A DNA stretch of 8,572 bases from Thermoplasmata archaeon (GCA_030655715.1 JAUSPR010000082.1:1-8572); one strand, 5' to 3'. Counted from the first letter of the stretch, positions 1-6,855 are shown. Translations and numbers: made by a program. The notes: generated by a model not told the origin, from the sequence alone.

Positions 1-1
1 C

Positions 2-181
2 GTAAATGACACCACTGGCTATCTGGGTGAATATTACAAACGAAATCAATCTGAAAGCGGTTTTTCAGAGGACAAACGCAGGTTTGGATGGAAAATACCA
101 CAAAGACGGGAAGATCGAGTTGACACGTCTAATTTCTGCACAACGTTATGGCACAATATGTTCTGGGCAGGAGAAAATTAA
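2..181 (+). CDS. Possible C-terminal end of an upstream gene (unrecognised)
   Basis: This frame is open from the left edge to a TAA at 179-181 and gives about 59 residues. They are rich in charged and aromatic residues (for example GEYYKRN and RRFGWKIPQRR) with no membrane segment. I recognise no domain and see no iron-sulfur CxxC motif, so it is not visibly the tail of NuoI, the usual neighbour before NuoJ. It uses CGA and CGG arginine codons, which look uncommon in the genes downstream. A competing frame (6-218) starts with ATG directly after a TAA and encodes 70 equally unfamiliar residues. Either frame may be chance, and the first 264 bases could be intergenic. Extending the sequence to the left would decide. 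Confidence 0.25.
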   Translation, partial: VNDTTGYLGEYYKRNQSESGFSEDKRRFGWKIPQRREDRVDTSNFCTTLWHNMFWAGEN

Positions 182-210
182 TTCTGTCCCACAGCCCTAT
201 TATCGACAAC

Positions 211-260
211 CTTTATGAACCTTAACTTAATGTCCCCCCAACTCCCGGTAACGGTGTGAT
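211..260 (+). promoter_or_regulatory. Possible promoter and ribosome site for the complex I operon
   Basis: A TATA-like stretch, CTTTATGA (211-218), lies about 50 bases before the first nuoJ start. It would place transcription start near 240 and leave a short leader. The leader carries GGTGTGAT (253-260), a Shine-Dalgarno-like match 4 bases before ATG 265. The same GGTGTGAT precedes the nuoA-like start (4399-4406). This favours ATG 265 over GTG 256, which lies inside the ribosome site. The TATA match is weak, and the operon might instead be continuous with genes to the left. Confidence 0.3.
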
Positions 261-264
261 AATC

Positions 265-516
265 ATGGACATGATAGTGTATATCAACATCGGAGTGCTA
301 GCAGTTTCAGTTTTGCTGGTATTCCTTGCCATCGAGAAGAAGAACCTGTTGCAATCTGCAATCCTTCTGGGTATTGCAAGTGCAGTAATCAGCATATCCT
401 TCTTTCTTGCGAACGCGCCCATTGCGGCGGCACTGGAACTTATTGTTTGTGCTGGAGTGATTACTGTTCTATTCATTTCAACTATCAGTCTTACACGAGG
501 GGGTGAAGAGGCATGA
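265..516 (+). CDS. nuoJ1: Complex I-type membrane subunit J, N-terminal part (FpoJ1/NuoJ-like, first half)
   Basis: This is a small membrane subunit of the ion-translocating arm of a complex I-like enzyme. The 83 residues form three hydrophobic helices, roughly residues 5-23, 30-49 and 52-75. The third holds the family signature around ALELIVCAGVITVLF, with a buried glutamate at residue 58 and the A-G pair typical of NuoJ helix 3. Bacterial NuoJ is about twice this length. Here the C-terminal half is the next gene, the same split known for fpoJ1/fpoJ2 in Methanosarcina. The glutamate-containing helix also resembles MbhD and the MrpA C-terminal (DUF4040) family, so a hydrogenase-type complex is possible. 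ATG 265 was chosen because GGTGTGAT precedes it; ATG 271 is an alternative. The stop overlaps the next start (ATGA at 513-516), implying translational coupling. Confidence 0.85.
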   Translation: MDMIVYINIGVLAVSVLLVFLAIEKKNLLQSAILLGIASAVISISFFLANAPIAAALELIVCAGVITVLFISTISLTRGGEEA

Positions 517-770
517 ATCCGGCAATAAAATTTTCCCTGACCATGGGTGTCGGACTTCTAGCGATTCTTCTTCTGCTCTCCGTGGCAGGCGTGGTTTTCA
601 ATGATGTCCAGGATCAGCCCGACGATGTCGGCGGAACCTCGGCGTCAGCAACGGTCGGCGATCAGTTGTGGGTTGAGCGGAACTTTGACATGCTTATTCT
701 ATCGGTCATGATATTCGGCAGCGTACTTGGCGTATTGGCTCTCGTAGGAGGTGGATTCAAATGGCAATAG
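513..770 (+). CDS. nuoJ2: Complex I-type membrane subunit J, C-terminal part (FpoJ2-like)
   Basis: The 85-residue protein has two membrane helices (about residues 7-28 and 58-80) separated by a polar, acidic loop with DVQDQPDDVGG. This matches the C-terminal half of NuoJ, supplied as a separate polypeptide. The segment LWVERNFDMLILSV before the last helix also recalls MbhE/MrpA-type tails, so identity with the NuoJ C-terminus rests largely on position and topology. It starts at an ATGA overlap with the first half and has an excellent ribosome site, GAGGGGGTGA (497-506). Its TAG stop (768-770) lies inside the start of nuoK. No frameshift is needed: the two halves have their own start, stop and ribosome site, so this is a genuine gene split. 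Confidence 0.75.
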   Translation: MNPAIKFSLTMGVGLLAILLLLSVAGVVFNDVQDQPDDVGGTSASATVGDQLWVERNFDMLILSVMIFGSVLGVLALVGGGFKWQ

Positions 771-1057
771 AGATAGTGCAGACGAATCTGCTTTTCGGTT
801 TCATACTTCTCGGCATGGGTCTTTACTGTGTATTGAGCAAGAAGAATCTCATCAAGATGGTTATCGGCCTGGAAATAATGTCCAAAGGCGCAATACTGGC
901 ATTCGTGGGTTTTGGAGGTCTTTCGGTTCAGGCTTACGTGGTTGTTGCAATAGCTATCGAGGCGATTGTTGCGGCAGTTGCTTTGTCTATTATCGTCAAT
1001 GTCTGGAAGCATACCAAGAGCCTTGATATCACAGACATGAGCAGGTTGAGGGGGTGA
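761..1057 (+). CDS. nuoK: Complex I-type membrane subunit K (NuoK/FpoK/MrpC family)
   Basis: NuoK is a small three-helix subunit that sits between NuoJ and the antiporter-like subunits and carries part of the central chain of charged residues. The 98 residues match the usual length. Helices run about 8-25, 32-53 and 57-82. The two conserved membrane glutamates are present: E38 in IGLEIMSKG on helix 2 and E67 in AIAIEAIVAAVALSI on helix 3, corresponding to E36 and E72 of E. coli. The C-terminus is a polar tail. The start ATG overlaps the end of nuoJ2 by 10 bases, and GGAGGTG (747-753) lies 7 bases before it. The TGA stop is part of the GAGGGGGTGA ribosome site of nuoL. Confidence 0.92.
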   Translation: MAIEIVQTNLLFGFILLGMGLYCVLSKKNLIKMVIGLEIMSKGAILAFVGFGGLSVQAYVVVAIAIEAIVAAVALSIIVNVWKHTKSLDITDMSRLRG

Positions 1058-1063
1058 AGAAGA

Positions 1064-2887
1064 ATGTTTATTGATAACTGGTTGATAATAACACTTATCG
1101 TGTTGTTGCCCTTCCTGTCCTTCGGGATCATACCGTTGCTCAAGAAAATGGGCGATAAATCAATAGCCTGGATTACGGTTCTATTATCTGGTCTGGTCGC
1201 GCTGTTCGTATTCCTTCTCATACCCGACATCTATGCCACTGGCGCGGACCCCATAACCGCTCAATACAACTGGGTGCCGACAATCGGGCTAACATTCGAC
1301 ATACACATCGATGCACTGGCCATATTCATGGCCGCTATTGCTTCAGGAATCGGTTTCCTGGTTGTTCTCTACTCCACTAAGTACATGGAGGGCGAGAAAG
1401 GCCTTCCCAGGTACTATGCGCTCATCATGTTATTCATCGGTGCAATGATTTGCCTGGTTATTACCGATAACCTTCTGATAGTCTATTTCTTCTGGGAAAT
1501 TGTTGGTCTTTGCTCGTATGCCTTGATATCCTTCAATGTCCAGGACCCCAGTGCTGCCAAGGCCGGAATCAAGGCCTTCGTCACAACCAGAATCGGTGAC
1601 ATCGGCCTTATAATTGGAATATTCATTCTATATTTAGGGTTCCAGACATTCAGCATCCAGGACATCATAACCACACTCACGAATGCCGATACAGTAGCAT
1701 TCAACGACCTCATGGTATATGTGGCTCCTGCAGGCTTCTTCTTCATACTCGGCGCGATGGGAAAGTCTGCCCAGATTCCGCTGCATGCCTGGCTTCCGGA
1801 TGCAATGGAGGCCCCGACCACGGTAAGCGCGCTCATTCACGCGGCCACGATGGTCAATGCAGGTATCTACATACTGGCAAGGATGGCTCCGGTTTTCGTT
1901 TATGTCAATGGCTGGCCGACCACTCTGCTCTACCTCGGTGGAATCACCGCCCTGGTGGCTGCAATAATGGCGGTTGTCGAGCCTGACCTGAAACGTCTTT
2001 TAGCGTATTCGACAATCAGCCAGCTCGGTTACATGGTATTTGCCATTGGATTGGTTCTAAACCTGGGCAATGGTGCAGTTGACCTTCAAGGCGTTTTCAT
2101 TTCACAATACCACTTGCTCAATCACTCGGTTTTTAAAGCACTCCTCTTCCTTTGCGCAGGCGCAATAATTCACTCGGTTGGCACGAGAAACATGTACGAG
2201 ATGCGCGGCTTGAAGAAAGAAATGCCCAAGACCAGATGGCTGATGCTTATTGGCGTACTTGCGCTTGCCGGCGTTCCGATATTCAGCGGTTTCTGGAGTA
2301 AGGACATGATATTCGCTGGTGCCCTGGAACATGAACTTTGGATACCACTGGCTCTGGTAGTTATCACCGGTGTATTGACATTTGCCTATTCCCTGAGAAT
2401 GTACTTCCTCGTCTTCGAAGGCGAGGGTAATAGAAAGCATGCTGTACACGAGACACCGAATGTAATGTTGATAGTACTGGCAATACTCGCGGTGGGCGCT
2501 TTAGCCTCATGGATACTCATCCAGACATTCAGCATGGGCTTCGAGGTATTCGGGCTTGGAACGCATACCCACTATCTCGGCGACTTTGTTTCCGAGACCT
2601 TCACCAGCGCGGCTTTCGGACTCACTGTTCTTGCACTGGGCCTCGGTTTCGTTCTGTACTGGTTCAGGAATTCGCTCAAGAACAATATGATTAGCCAGTG
2701 GATAATAAAATGGGGCAGGACAGGTTTCGGTTTCGATCGCTTGTACAATAACATTGCAGTAGGCGTGAAGGAAGTTGCACTCAAATTGAGGCGCTTCCAG
2801 ACAGGCGATGCAAACCTGAACTTCATCGGTATTGTCCTTCTACTGATAATTGTGCTTATAATGTTGGCCTACCAGGGGGTGTTCTGA
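1064..2887 (+). CDS. nuoL: Complex I-type antiporter-like subunit L (NuoL/FpoL)
   Basis: This is the distal proton- or ion-pumping subunit. At 607 residues it is full length. Key channel residues of the family are all visible: E145 in FFWEIVGLCSY (helix 5), K234 in GKSAQIPLHAWLPDAME (helix 7), H259 in SALIHAATM (helix 8), the H350/H354/K358 cluster in the central channel, and K413 in SGFWSKDM (helix 12). DLKRLLAYSTISQLGYM (308-324) is the usual helix 10-11 signature. After residue 500 there is the long amphipathic lateral helix region (around FDRLYN) and a final anchor near 585-605, features of NuoL rather than of NuoM, NuoN or MbhH. Its stop overlaps the next start as TGATG. Its presence argues for a Nuo/Fpo-like membrane arm with at least two antiporter units. 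Confidence 0.95.
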   Translation: MFIDNWLIITLIVLLPFLSFGIIPLLKKMGDKSIAWITVLLSGLVALFVFLLIPDIYATGADPITAQYNWVPTIGLTFDIHIDALAIFMAAIASGIGFLVVLYSTKYMEGEKGLPRYYALIMLFIGAMICLVITDNLLIVYFFWEIVGLCSYALISFNVQDPSAAKAGIKAFVTTRIGDIGLIIGIFILYLGFQTFSIQDIITTLTNADTVAFNDLMVYVAPAGFFFILGAMGKSAQIPLHAWLPDAMEAPTTVSALIHAATMVNAGIYILARMAPVFVYVNGWPTTLLYLGGITALVAAIMAVVEPDLKRLLAYSTISQLGYMVFAIGLVLNLGNGAVDLQGVFISQYHLLNHSVFKALLFLCAGAIIHSVGTRNMYEMRGLKKEMPKTRWLMLIGVLALAGVPIFSGFWSKDMIFAGALEHELWIPLALVVITGVLTFAYSLRMYFLVFEGEGNRKHAVHETPNVMLIVLAILAVGALASWILIQTFSMGFEVFGLGTHTHYLGDFVSETFTSAAFGLTVLALGLGFVLYWFRNSLKNNMISQWIIKWGRTGFGFDRLYNNIAVGVKEVALKLRRFQTGDANLNFIGIVLLLIIVLIMLAYQGVF

Positions 2888-4410
2888 TGCTGGTTCTTCT
2901 ACCGATTCTGATGTTGATAGCCGGAGCATATGTTGCCTTCATTGCAGGAAAGTTCAGCCCTGGCAATCAAAAGATAGCCGGTATCATGGCAACGTTATTT
3001 TCGGGCATTGCCTTCATTGGCGCTCTCATTCTCTCCGGTGCGATATGGAACCAGTATGATTCCAATGCAGTTCAATTCCTCGGCCTGAACATTCAGACTG
3101 ATATACTCTCATACACACTGGGCAGCACCACACTCACCATGGATCCGCTGGGTGCCCTGCTCACACTTGTAGCCACTGGTCTAACACTGGTTGTTTCAGT
3201 TTATTCCATAACCTACATGCAGAAGGAGTCCAGAAAGGAGTACTTCTTCCCTCTGATGCTTCTGATGGTTGCCGGAATAGCGGGAATCGGCCTTTCCAAT
3301 GACCTGTTCACTCTCTATGTGTTCTATGAATTAATGTGCATAACCAGTTATATCCTGGTTGCCTTCAAGAAGGACAAGTGGGACTCTGTTGAAGCTGGCA
3401 TGAAGTATGTGATGCTTAGCGCTGCTGGCTCTGCGTTCGCACTTTTTGGCATAGCGCTTGTTTTCGGCCAGTTCCACACGCTCGATTTGGTCGCCATAAG
3501 CGGAATGGAGGTATTGTCCACTCCACTGGCTGGAATCGCCGTTATGATGCTCATCATCGGCTTCGGTGTGAAAGCCGCAATCGTGCCATTACATACCTGG
3601 CTTCCTGATGCTCACTCCGCAGCACCAACTGGAATCAGCGCCCTGCTCTCTGGCATTGTAATCGAGACCGGGGTAATAATCCTGATAAAGTCCTTGATGA
3701 TATTCCGGGGCGCAATCAATTTCGGAGAATTGCTAATAGTTCTGGCAATAATAACAATGACCGTTGGAAACCTAATGGCTTTCATCCAGCTATCTGTCAA
3801 GGGCCCGGATCTGAAGCGTATCCTGGCATATTCCAGTATCGCGCAGGTCGGCTACATACTTCTCGGTCTTGGCCTGGGTTTCGCCTATGCCTCGGACATG
3901 GGATTCCGCGGAGGTCTGTTCCACATAATGACCCATGCCTTCATGAAGGGCCTGGCTTTCCTTGCTGCTGGCGCAATAATATACAGAATCGGCACACGCG
4001 ACATAAGCAAGATGAAGGGCATCGGATATGCCATGCCCATAACGTCTCTCGCTTTTACAATCGCTGCCTTATCACTTGCGGGCGCCCCACCGCTCAGCGG
4101 GTTCATGAGTGAGTGGATGATATTCAAGGCCGGCGTGGACGTAAGCACGACCATTGGCGGCTGGGGAATTGTGATTTCCATAATTCTGCTGCTCAACAGC
4201 GCCCTCTCTCTGGGCTACTACCTGCCCATAATCAAGGCCTTCTTCCTCAAACCGACCAGAAAGTGGAAGGGCATCAAAGAGGCACCAACCCTCATGCTGA
4301 TACCCATCATAATCCTCACGGCAATAACCATCACCCTTGGTATCTGGCCTGACATTGGCCTCAGAGTGATTGAACCAGTTGTCCGATTCCTCATGGGAGG
4401 TGTGATCTGA
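2887..4410 (+). CDS. Second antiporter-like subunit (NuoM/NuoN/MrpD/MbhH family)
   Basis: This 507-residue polytopic protein is a proton- or ion-channel subunit. The usual family landmarks are E148 in VFYELMCITSY (helix 5), K229 in GFGVKAAIVPLHTWLPDAH (helix 7), the DLKRILAYSSIAQVGY segment (308-323), H346/H350/K354 in the central channel, and E409 in SGFMSEWMIF (helix 12). The helix 12 glutamate fits NuoM or MrpD/MbhH better than NuoN, which has lysine. In helix 8 the position normally held by lysine (GxLLKTG) is E260 in SGIVIETG, with a lysine eight residues on (K268). There is no third antiporter gene next to it, so M versus N cannot be assigned by order. The C-terminus resembles MrpD/MbhH. 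Start and stop are TGATG overlaps with both neighbours, and GGGGGTG (2875-2881) is its ribosome site. Confidence 0.9.
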   Translation: MLVLLPILMLIAGAYVAFIAGKFSPGNQKIAGIMATLFSGIAFIGALILSGAIWNQYDSNAVQFLGLNIQTDILSYTLGSTTLTMDPLGALLTLVATGLTLVVSVYSITYMQKESRKEYFFPLMLLMVAGIAGIGLSNDLFTLYVFYELMCITSYILVAFKKDKWDSVEAGMKYVMLSAAGSAFALFGIALVFGQFHTLDLVAISGMEVLSTPLAGIAVMMLIIGFGVKAAIVPLHTWLPDAHSAAPTGISALLSGIVIETGVIILIKSLMIFRGAINFGELLIVLAIITMTVGNLMAFIQLSVKGPDLKRILAYSSIAQVGYILLGLGLGFAYASDMGFRGGLFHIMTHAFMKGLAFLAAGAIIYRIGTRDISKMKGIGYAMPITSLAFTIAALSLAGAPPLSGFMSEWMIFKAGVDVSTTIGGWGIVISIILLLNSALSLGYYLPIIKAFFLKPTRKWKGIKEAPTLMLIPIIILTAITITLGIWPDIGLRVIEPVVRFLMGGVI

Positions 4411-4742
4411 TGAACTACCTGCTAACACCATTGGCAATAATGGGAATATTCACATTAGTATCCTATGTAATCTACAGAATTGGCGGAAAGCTCGCACCGA
4501 AGGTCCCCCAATCCGATGACAAGCTCATGGCCTATGCGAGCGGTGAAAATATTGCAGGCATGAAAGCGACCCAGTCTTACTCGCTGTTCCATGTCGCTTT
4601 CATATTCACGATATTCCATGTCGCGGTCATACTGCTGGCAATGATACCAAATTCGCCGGACGCGATATACGCGCTTGCATTCCTCGGCGGTCTTGTGATA
4701 TCTGCATTCGCCCTGGTTACAGGAGGTGAACCGGATGATTGA
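4410..4742 (+). CDS. Small three-helix membrane subunit, divergent NuoA-like (or MbhI-like)
   Basis: The 110-residue protein has helices at about 4-24, 58-80 and 85-105, with a polar loop between the first two. NuoA has this topology and the loop normally contains YECG. Here it reads YASGEN (42-47), keeping Y, G and E but not the cysteine. The next helix in NuoA and FpoA carries FDxEAxxLxPW; here it is FHVAVILLAMIP (69-80), with both acidic residues replaced by His and Ala. It is therefore a NuoA-type subunit by size, topology and place next to NuoH, but not a normal one. A hydrogenase-type subunit such as MbhI, or the CGEN-containing tail of HyfB-type proteins, is an alternative. It overlaps the upstream gene by 1 base and nuoH by 8 bases, so the product is surely made with them. 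Confidence 0.65.
   Translation: MNYLLTPLAIMGIFTLVSYVIYRIGGKLAPKVPQSDDKLMAYASGENIAGMKATQSYSLFHVAFIFTIFHVAVILLAMIPNSPDAIYALAFLGGLVISAFALVTGGEPDD
4721..4729 (+). promoter_or_regulatory. Ribosome binding site that fixes the nuoH start
   Basis: AGGAGGTGA lies 5 bases before ATG 4735. An in-frame GTG at 4726-4728 is part of this site and would have no ribosome site of its own at proper distance. The ATG is therefore the start, and nuoH is three residues shorter than the longest reading. Confidence 0.75.
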
Positions 4743-5739
4743 TTATCTCTGGGCTTTATTCTACATATTCATTTTCCCGGGATTCCTGTTCATATCATTC
4801 CTGGCAATGACAGTGCAATGGATTGACAGAAAGGTTGCGGCAAGGCTACAAAAGAGGGTCGGACCACCGTTCATACAGCCGCTGGCGGACTTCATCAAGC
4901 TCCTGACCAAGGAAGATATCGTACCCAAGGAAGCGGACAGCGGCATGTTCTCCGCGGTCCCGATTGTCGGCCTGGCTGCGGTTTTGTCGGCATTCATTTA
5001 CATACCGATTTACATGGTGGATTCTCCGACAGGATTCAGTATCGACCTGCTTGTCGTGCTTTACCTGCTTACTGTACCGACGCTTGCCCTCTTCCTTGCT
5101 GGTTGGCATTCGTCAAACCTGTTCGGTCAGATAGGGTCCATGAGAGCTATTACCCAGTTAATATCCTACGAGATACCGTTCTTCGTGGCTATGCTTGCAC
5201 CGGCACTCATCGCTGGAACGTGGAGTCTTACTGGCATAATGCAGTACCAGGCAGACAATTTGTGGCTTATCATCTCACCGGCAATATTGGCGTTCTTCAT
5301 CGGCATTATCACGCTCCAGGGAAAACTGGAAAGACTGCCATTCGATTCTCCGGAGGCTGAAACTGAATTGGTTGGCGGCCCTCTGGCCGATTACTCCGGA
5401 AGAAGGTATGCCCTGTTCAGGTTCATGATGGATGTGGAGATGGTGGTTGGCGCGGCCCTCATAGCGGTTCTGTTCCTCGGCGGTGGAGATATATTCATCG
5501 ACCTGGGCAGCATGCAATGGTTCATTGACCTGGGCAGCATACAATGGTTCGTTGCAAACCTTATCGGCTTCATCGCACTCATGGTCAAAATAATCTTCAT
5601 CGTGCTCATACTCACTGTTATAAAAGTAGCCGTTGCAAGGTTGAGAATCGACCAGATGGTGAAGTTCTCCTACAGATTCATGATTCCGCTGGCCCTATTA
5701 CAACTACTCATAATTATAATTATGAAAGTCTGGTTATAG
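4735..5739 (+). CDS. nuoH: Complex I-type membrane subunit H (NuoH/FpoH/EchB/MbhM family)
   Basis: NuoH anchors the hydrophilic arm to the membrane and lines the quinone or electron-acceptor cavity. The 334 residues have about eight helices. Signatures: DRKVAARLQKRVGP (31-44) with KEDIVP after it on the first cytosolic loop, SYEIPFF (144-150), the acidic loop around FDSPEAETELVGG (203-215) followed by DYSG (219-222), and ARLRIDQMVKFSYRFMIP (301-318) near the end. Bacterial NuoH usually has ELVAGF at 211-216; here it is ELVGGP, and GP occurs in hydrogenase-type homologues such as EchB and MbhM. Residues 254-271 are a perfect-phase 9-residue tandem duplication in an outside-facing loop. This is the last gene of the operon. 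Its TAG stop is 1 base from the stop of the convergent rhomboid gene. Confidence 0.93.
   Translation: MIDYLWALFYIFIFPGFLFISFLAMTVQWIDRKVAARLQKRVGPPFIQPLADFIKLLTKEDIVPKEADSGMFSAVPIVGLAAVLSAFIYIPIYMVDSPTGFSIDLLVVLYLLTVPTLALFLAGWHSSNLFGQIGSMRAITQLISYEIPFFVAMLAPALIAGTWSLTGIMQYQADNLWLIISPAILAFFIGIITLQGKLERLPFDSPEAETELVGGPLADYSGRRYALFRFMMDVEMVVGAALIAVLFLGGGDIFIDLGSMQWFIDLGSIQWFVANLIGFIALMVKIIFIVLILTVIKVAVARLRIDQMVKFSYRFMIPLALLQLLIIIIMKVWL
5494..5547 (+). repeat. 27-base in-frame tandem duplication inside nuoH
   Basis: Two adjacent 27-base units (5494-5520 and 5521-5547) differ at only two positions. They are in frame and encode FIDLGSMQW and FIDLGSIQW (residues 254-271). One difference is silent (ATC/ATT) and one changes Met to Ile. 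The near identity suggests a fairly recent duplication by slippage. The unit falls between membrane helices, where an extra nine residues could be tolerated. Confidence 0.95.
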
Positions 5740-5740
5740 G

Positions 5741-6436
5741 TTATTGCTCCGCGTTGAACTGATACGATACAGAATAGCTCTGCTTCTCAAGGAGCTTCTT
5801 CTTCAGATACAGCGCAAAAACGAGGCCAACCAGCAGTCCTGCTATGTGAGCTGCGTGGGCGATGTTGTCGTCTGACTGAATGAAAAGTATGTCTATGACA
5901 GCGTACAGCATGAGCGCGTGGATGATTTTCAGGGGAATGAAGAAAAACAGATAAACACGAATATTGGGCGCAAGAATTGCCAGGCAGGTAAACACACCAT
6001 AAATTGCCCCGCTCGCCCCGATGGCAGGATTTGTTATTCCGGTTGCAAGGCAATAAACCACATATCCCAGATTTCCCACTACCCCGGCAACCAGGAAAAG
6101 TCCCAGGAAACGGTATGGGCCAATCATGCGTTCGAGTGTCACGCCGAACATGAACAGCATGAACATATTGAAGAACAGATGCGTGAAATCGATATGTATG
6201 AAAATGCTTGTTACGAACATCCAGGGCATTGGGTCATCAGGCCACATCGCGTAAGGCGCAGCCATCTGCAAATCCACCATCTCCACCAAGAACACTGCAA
6301 TGCAGATTACTATGATAGCATAGGTCACGAGGTTCGGCTTGATTACCCGGCCCCAGATTGTGTCATCTGGAACCTCCGGTCGGTAAGCCCGCTCTCCATA
6401 TTGGCTATTGTACTGCCTGCTAGTTTCCGGATTCAT
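5741..6436 (-). CDS. Rhomboid-family intramembrane serine protease
   Basis: Rhomboids cut transmembrane segments of other proteins inside the membrane. The 231-residue protein has a polar N-terminus of about 34 residues and six or so helices. The motifs are complete: HIDFTHLFFN (81-90) gives the HxxxxHxxxN of helix 2, GASGAIYG (140-147) carries the catalytic serine S142, and AHAAHIAG (193-200) carries the catalytic histidine H197. So the Ser-His dyad and the oxyanion residues are present and the enzyme should be active. The C-terminus is a basic and polar tail. The natural substrate cannot be read from context. The gene is convergent with nuoH, with one base between the stops, and divergent from the zinc-ribbon gene. 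No strong Shine-Dalgarno precedes its ATG. Confidence 0.93.
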   Translation of the reverse strand: MNPETSRQYNSQYGERAYRPEVPDDTIWGRVIKPNLVTYAIIVICIAVFLVEMVDLQMAAPYAMWPDDPMPWMFVTSIFIHIDFTHLFFNMFMLFMFGVTLERMIGPYRFLGLFLVAGVVGNLGYVVYCLATGITNPAIGASGAIYGVFTCLAILAPNIRVYLFFFIPLKIIHALMLYAVIDILFIQSDDNIAHAAHIAGLLVGLVFALYLKKKLLEKQSYSVSYQFNAEQ

Positions 6437-6472
6437 GATATATTATCCTATAGTAGGGCTGATTTCTGCCAA

Positions 6473-6483
6473 CCTTTTAAATG
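6473..6483 (-). promoter_or_regulatory. TATA-like promoter element for the rhomboid gene
   Basis: Read on the - strand this is CATTTAAAAGG, a good archaeal TATA-like box. Transcription would start about 25 bases further on, near 6453, leaving a leader of roughly 17 bases before the ATG at 6436. It lies in the divergent intergenic space with the zinc-ribbon promoter. Confidence 0.5.
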
Positions 6484-6511
6484 TTTGCTTATGATATAAT
6501 TCTTGCAAAGA

Positions 6512-6520
6512 TTTTAAATA
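6512..6520 (+). promoter_or_regulatory. TATA-like box for a leaderless zinc-ribbon transcript
   Basis: TTTTAAATA is centred 25 bases before ATG 6541, the exact spacing expected if the transcript begins at the start codon. This supports the shorter start for the gene. An ATG at 6481 in the same frame would lie upstream of this box and overlap the promoter of the divergent gene. Confidence 0.6.
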
Positions 6521-6540
6521 TTCTAAATTCCTATATCAAT

Positions 6541-6855
6541 ATGTTCGAATGCTCGGTTACGCCGGGCGAGGAGGCATCGAACGTGGGCAGAATAGTGAAA
6601 CTAGATATGGATAGATTGGAGAGTAGGCGTTTTGAGCTAGAGCTTGATTGTCCCAACTGCGGTTCCGCAAGGATAATGATTTCCGCAGGTAACGGCGCTG
6701 GACCTTTGGAAGATGTGGCATGCCCCAAATGTGGCATTCGCATCATACTGGATGGGTTGAACATCACCCTGGTGAACGAGACTTGTGGGAAAGATGAACC
6801 TAATCCGGCAATGAGCAAAGAGCCTGAGATCCACAGCACCGGGTCGATAGTTTAA
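6541..6855 (+). CDS. Small zinc-ribbon protein of unknown function
   Basis: The 104-residue soluble protein has two CPxCG knuckles, CPNCG (37-41) and CPKCG (61-65), spaced as in a four-cysteine zinc ribbon. Between them is a short strand-forming stretch and a GNGAGP turn. The N-terminal 35 residues are charged and could form a short helix. The last 25 are rich in Asn, Pro and Ser and probably disordered. I recognise no specific family; such proteins may bind nucleic acid or partner proteins. The start at 6541 is chosen from the TATA-like box 25 bases before it, and because the 20 extra residues from ATG 6481 (MFAYDIILAK onward) are hydrophobic and overlap promoter sequence. It is followed 24 bases later by the tRNA methyltransferase gene, which has its own TATA-like box. 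Confidence 0.75.
   Translation: MFECSVTPGEEASNVGRIVKLDMDRLESRRFELELDCPNCGSARIMISAGNGAGPLEDVACPKCGIRIILDGLNITLVNETCGKDEPNPAMSKEPEIHSTGSIV

Noticed and set aside
6..218. A 70-codon + strand frame starting with ATG after a TAA at the left edge
   Set aside because: No ribosome site can be seen because it starts at the edge, the protein shows no motif, and a competing frame covers most of it. It is mentioned under the 2-181 entry only.
513..770. Split nuoJ as a frameshifted pseudogene
   Set aside because: Both halves have their own start, stop and strong ribosome site, and the same split is known in methanogen fpo operons.
4726..4734. GTG start for nuoH three codons upstream
   Set aside because: The GTG is inside the AGGAGGTGA ribosome site, which fits the ATG at 4735.
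5918..6499. A 193-codon open frame on the + strand opposite the rhomboid gene
   Set aside because: It is the antisense reading of a clear rhomboid with all catalytic motifs. Its product is rich in His and Cys with no recognisable domain, typical of a shadow frame.
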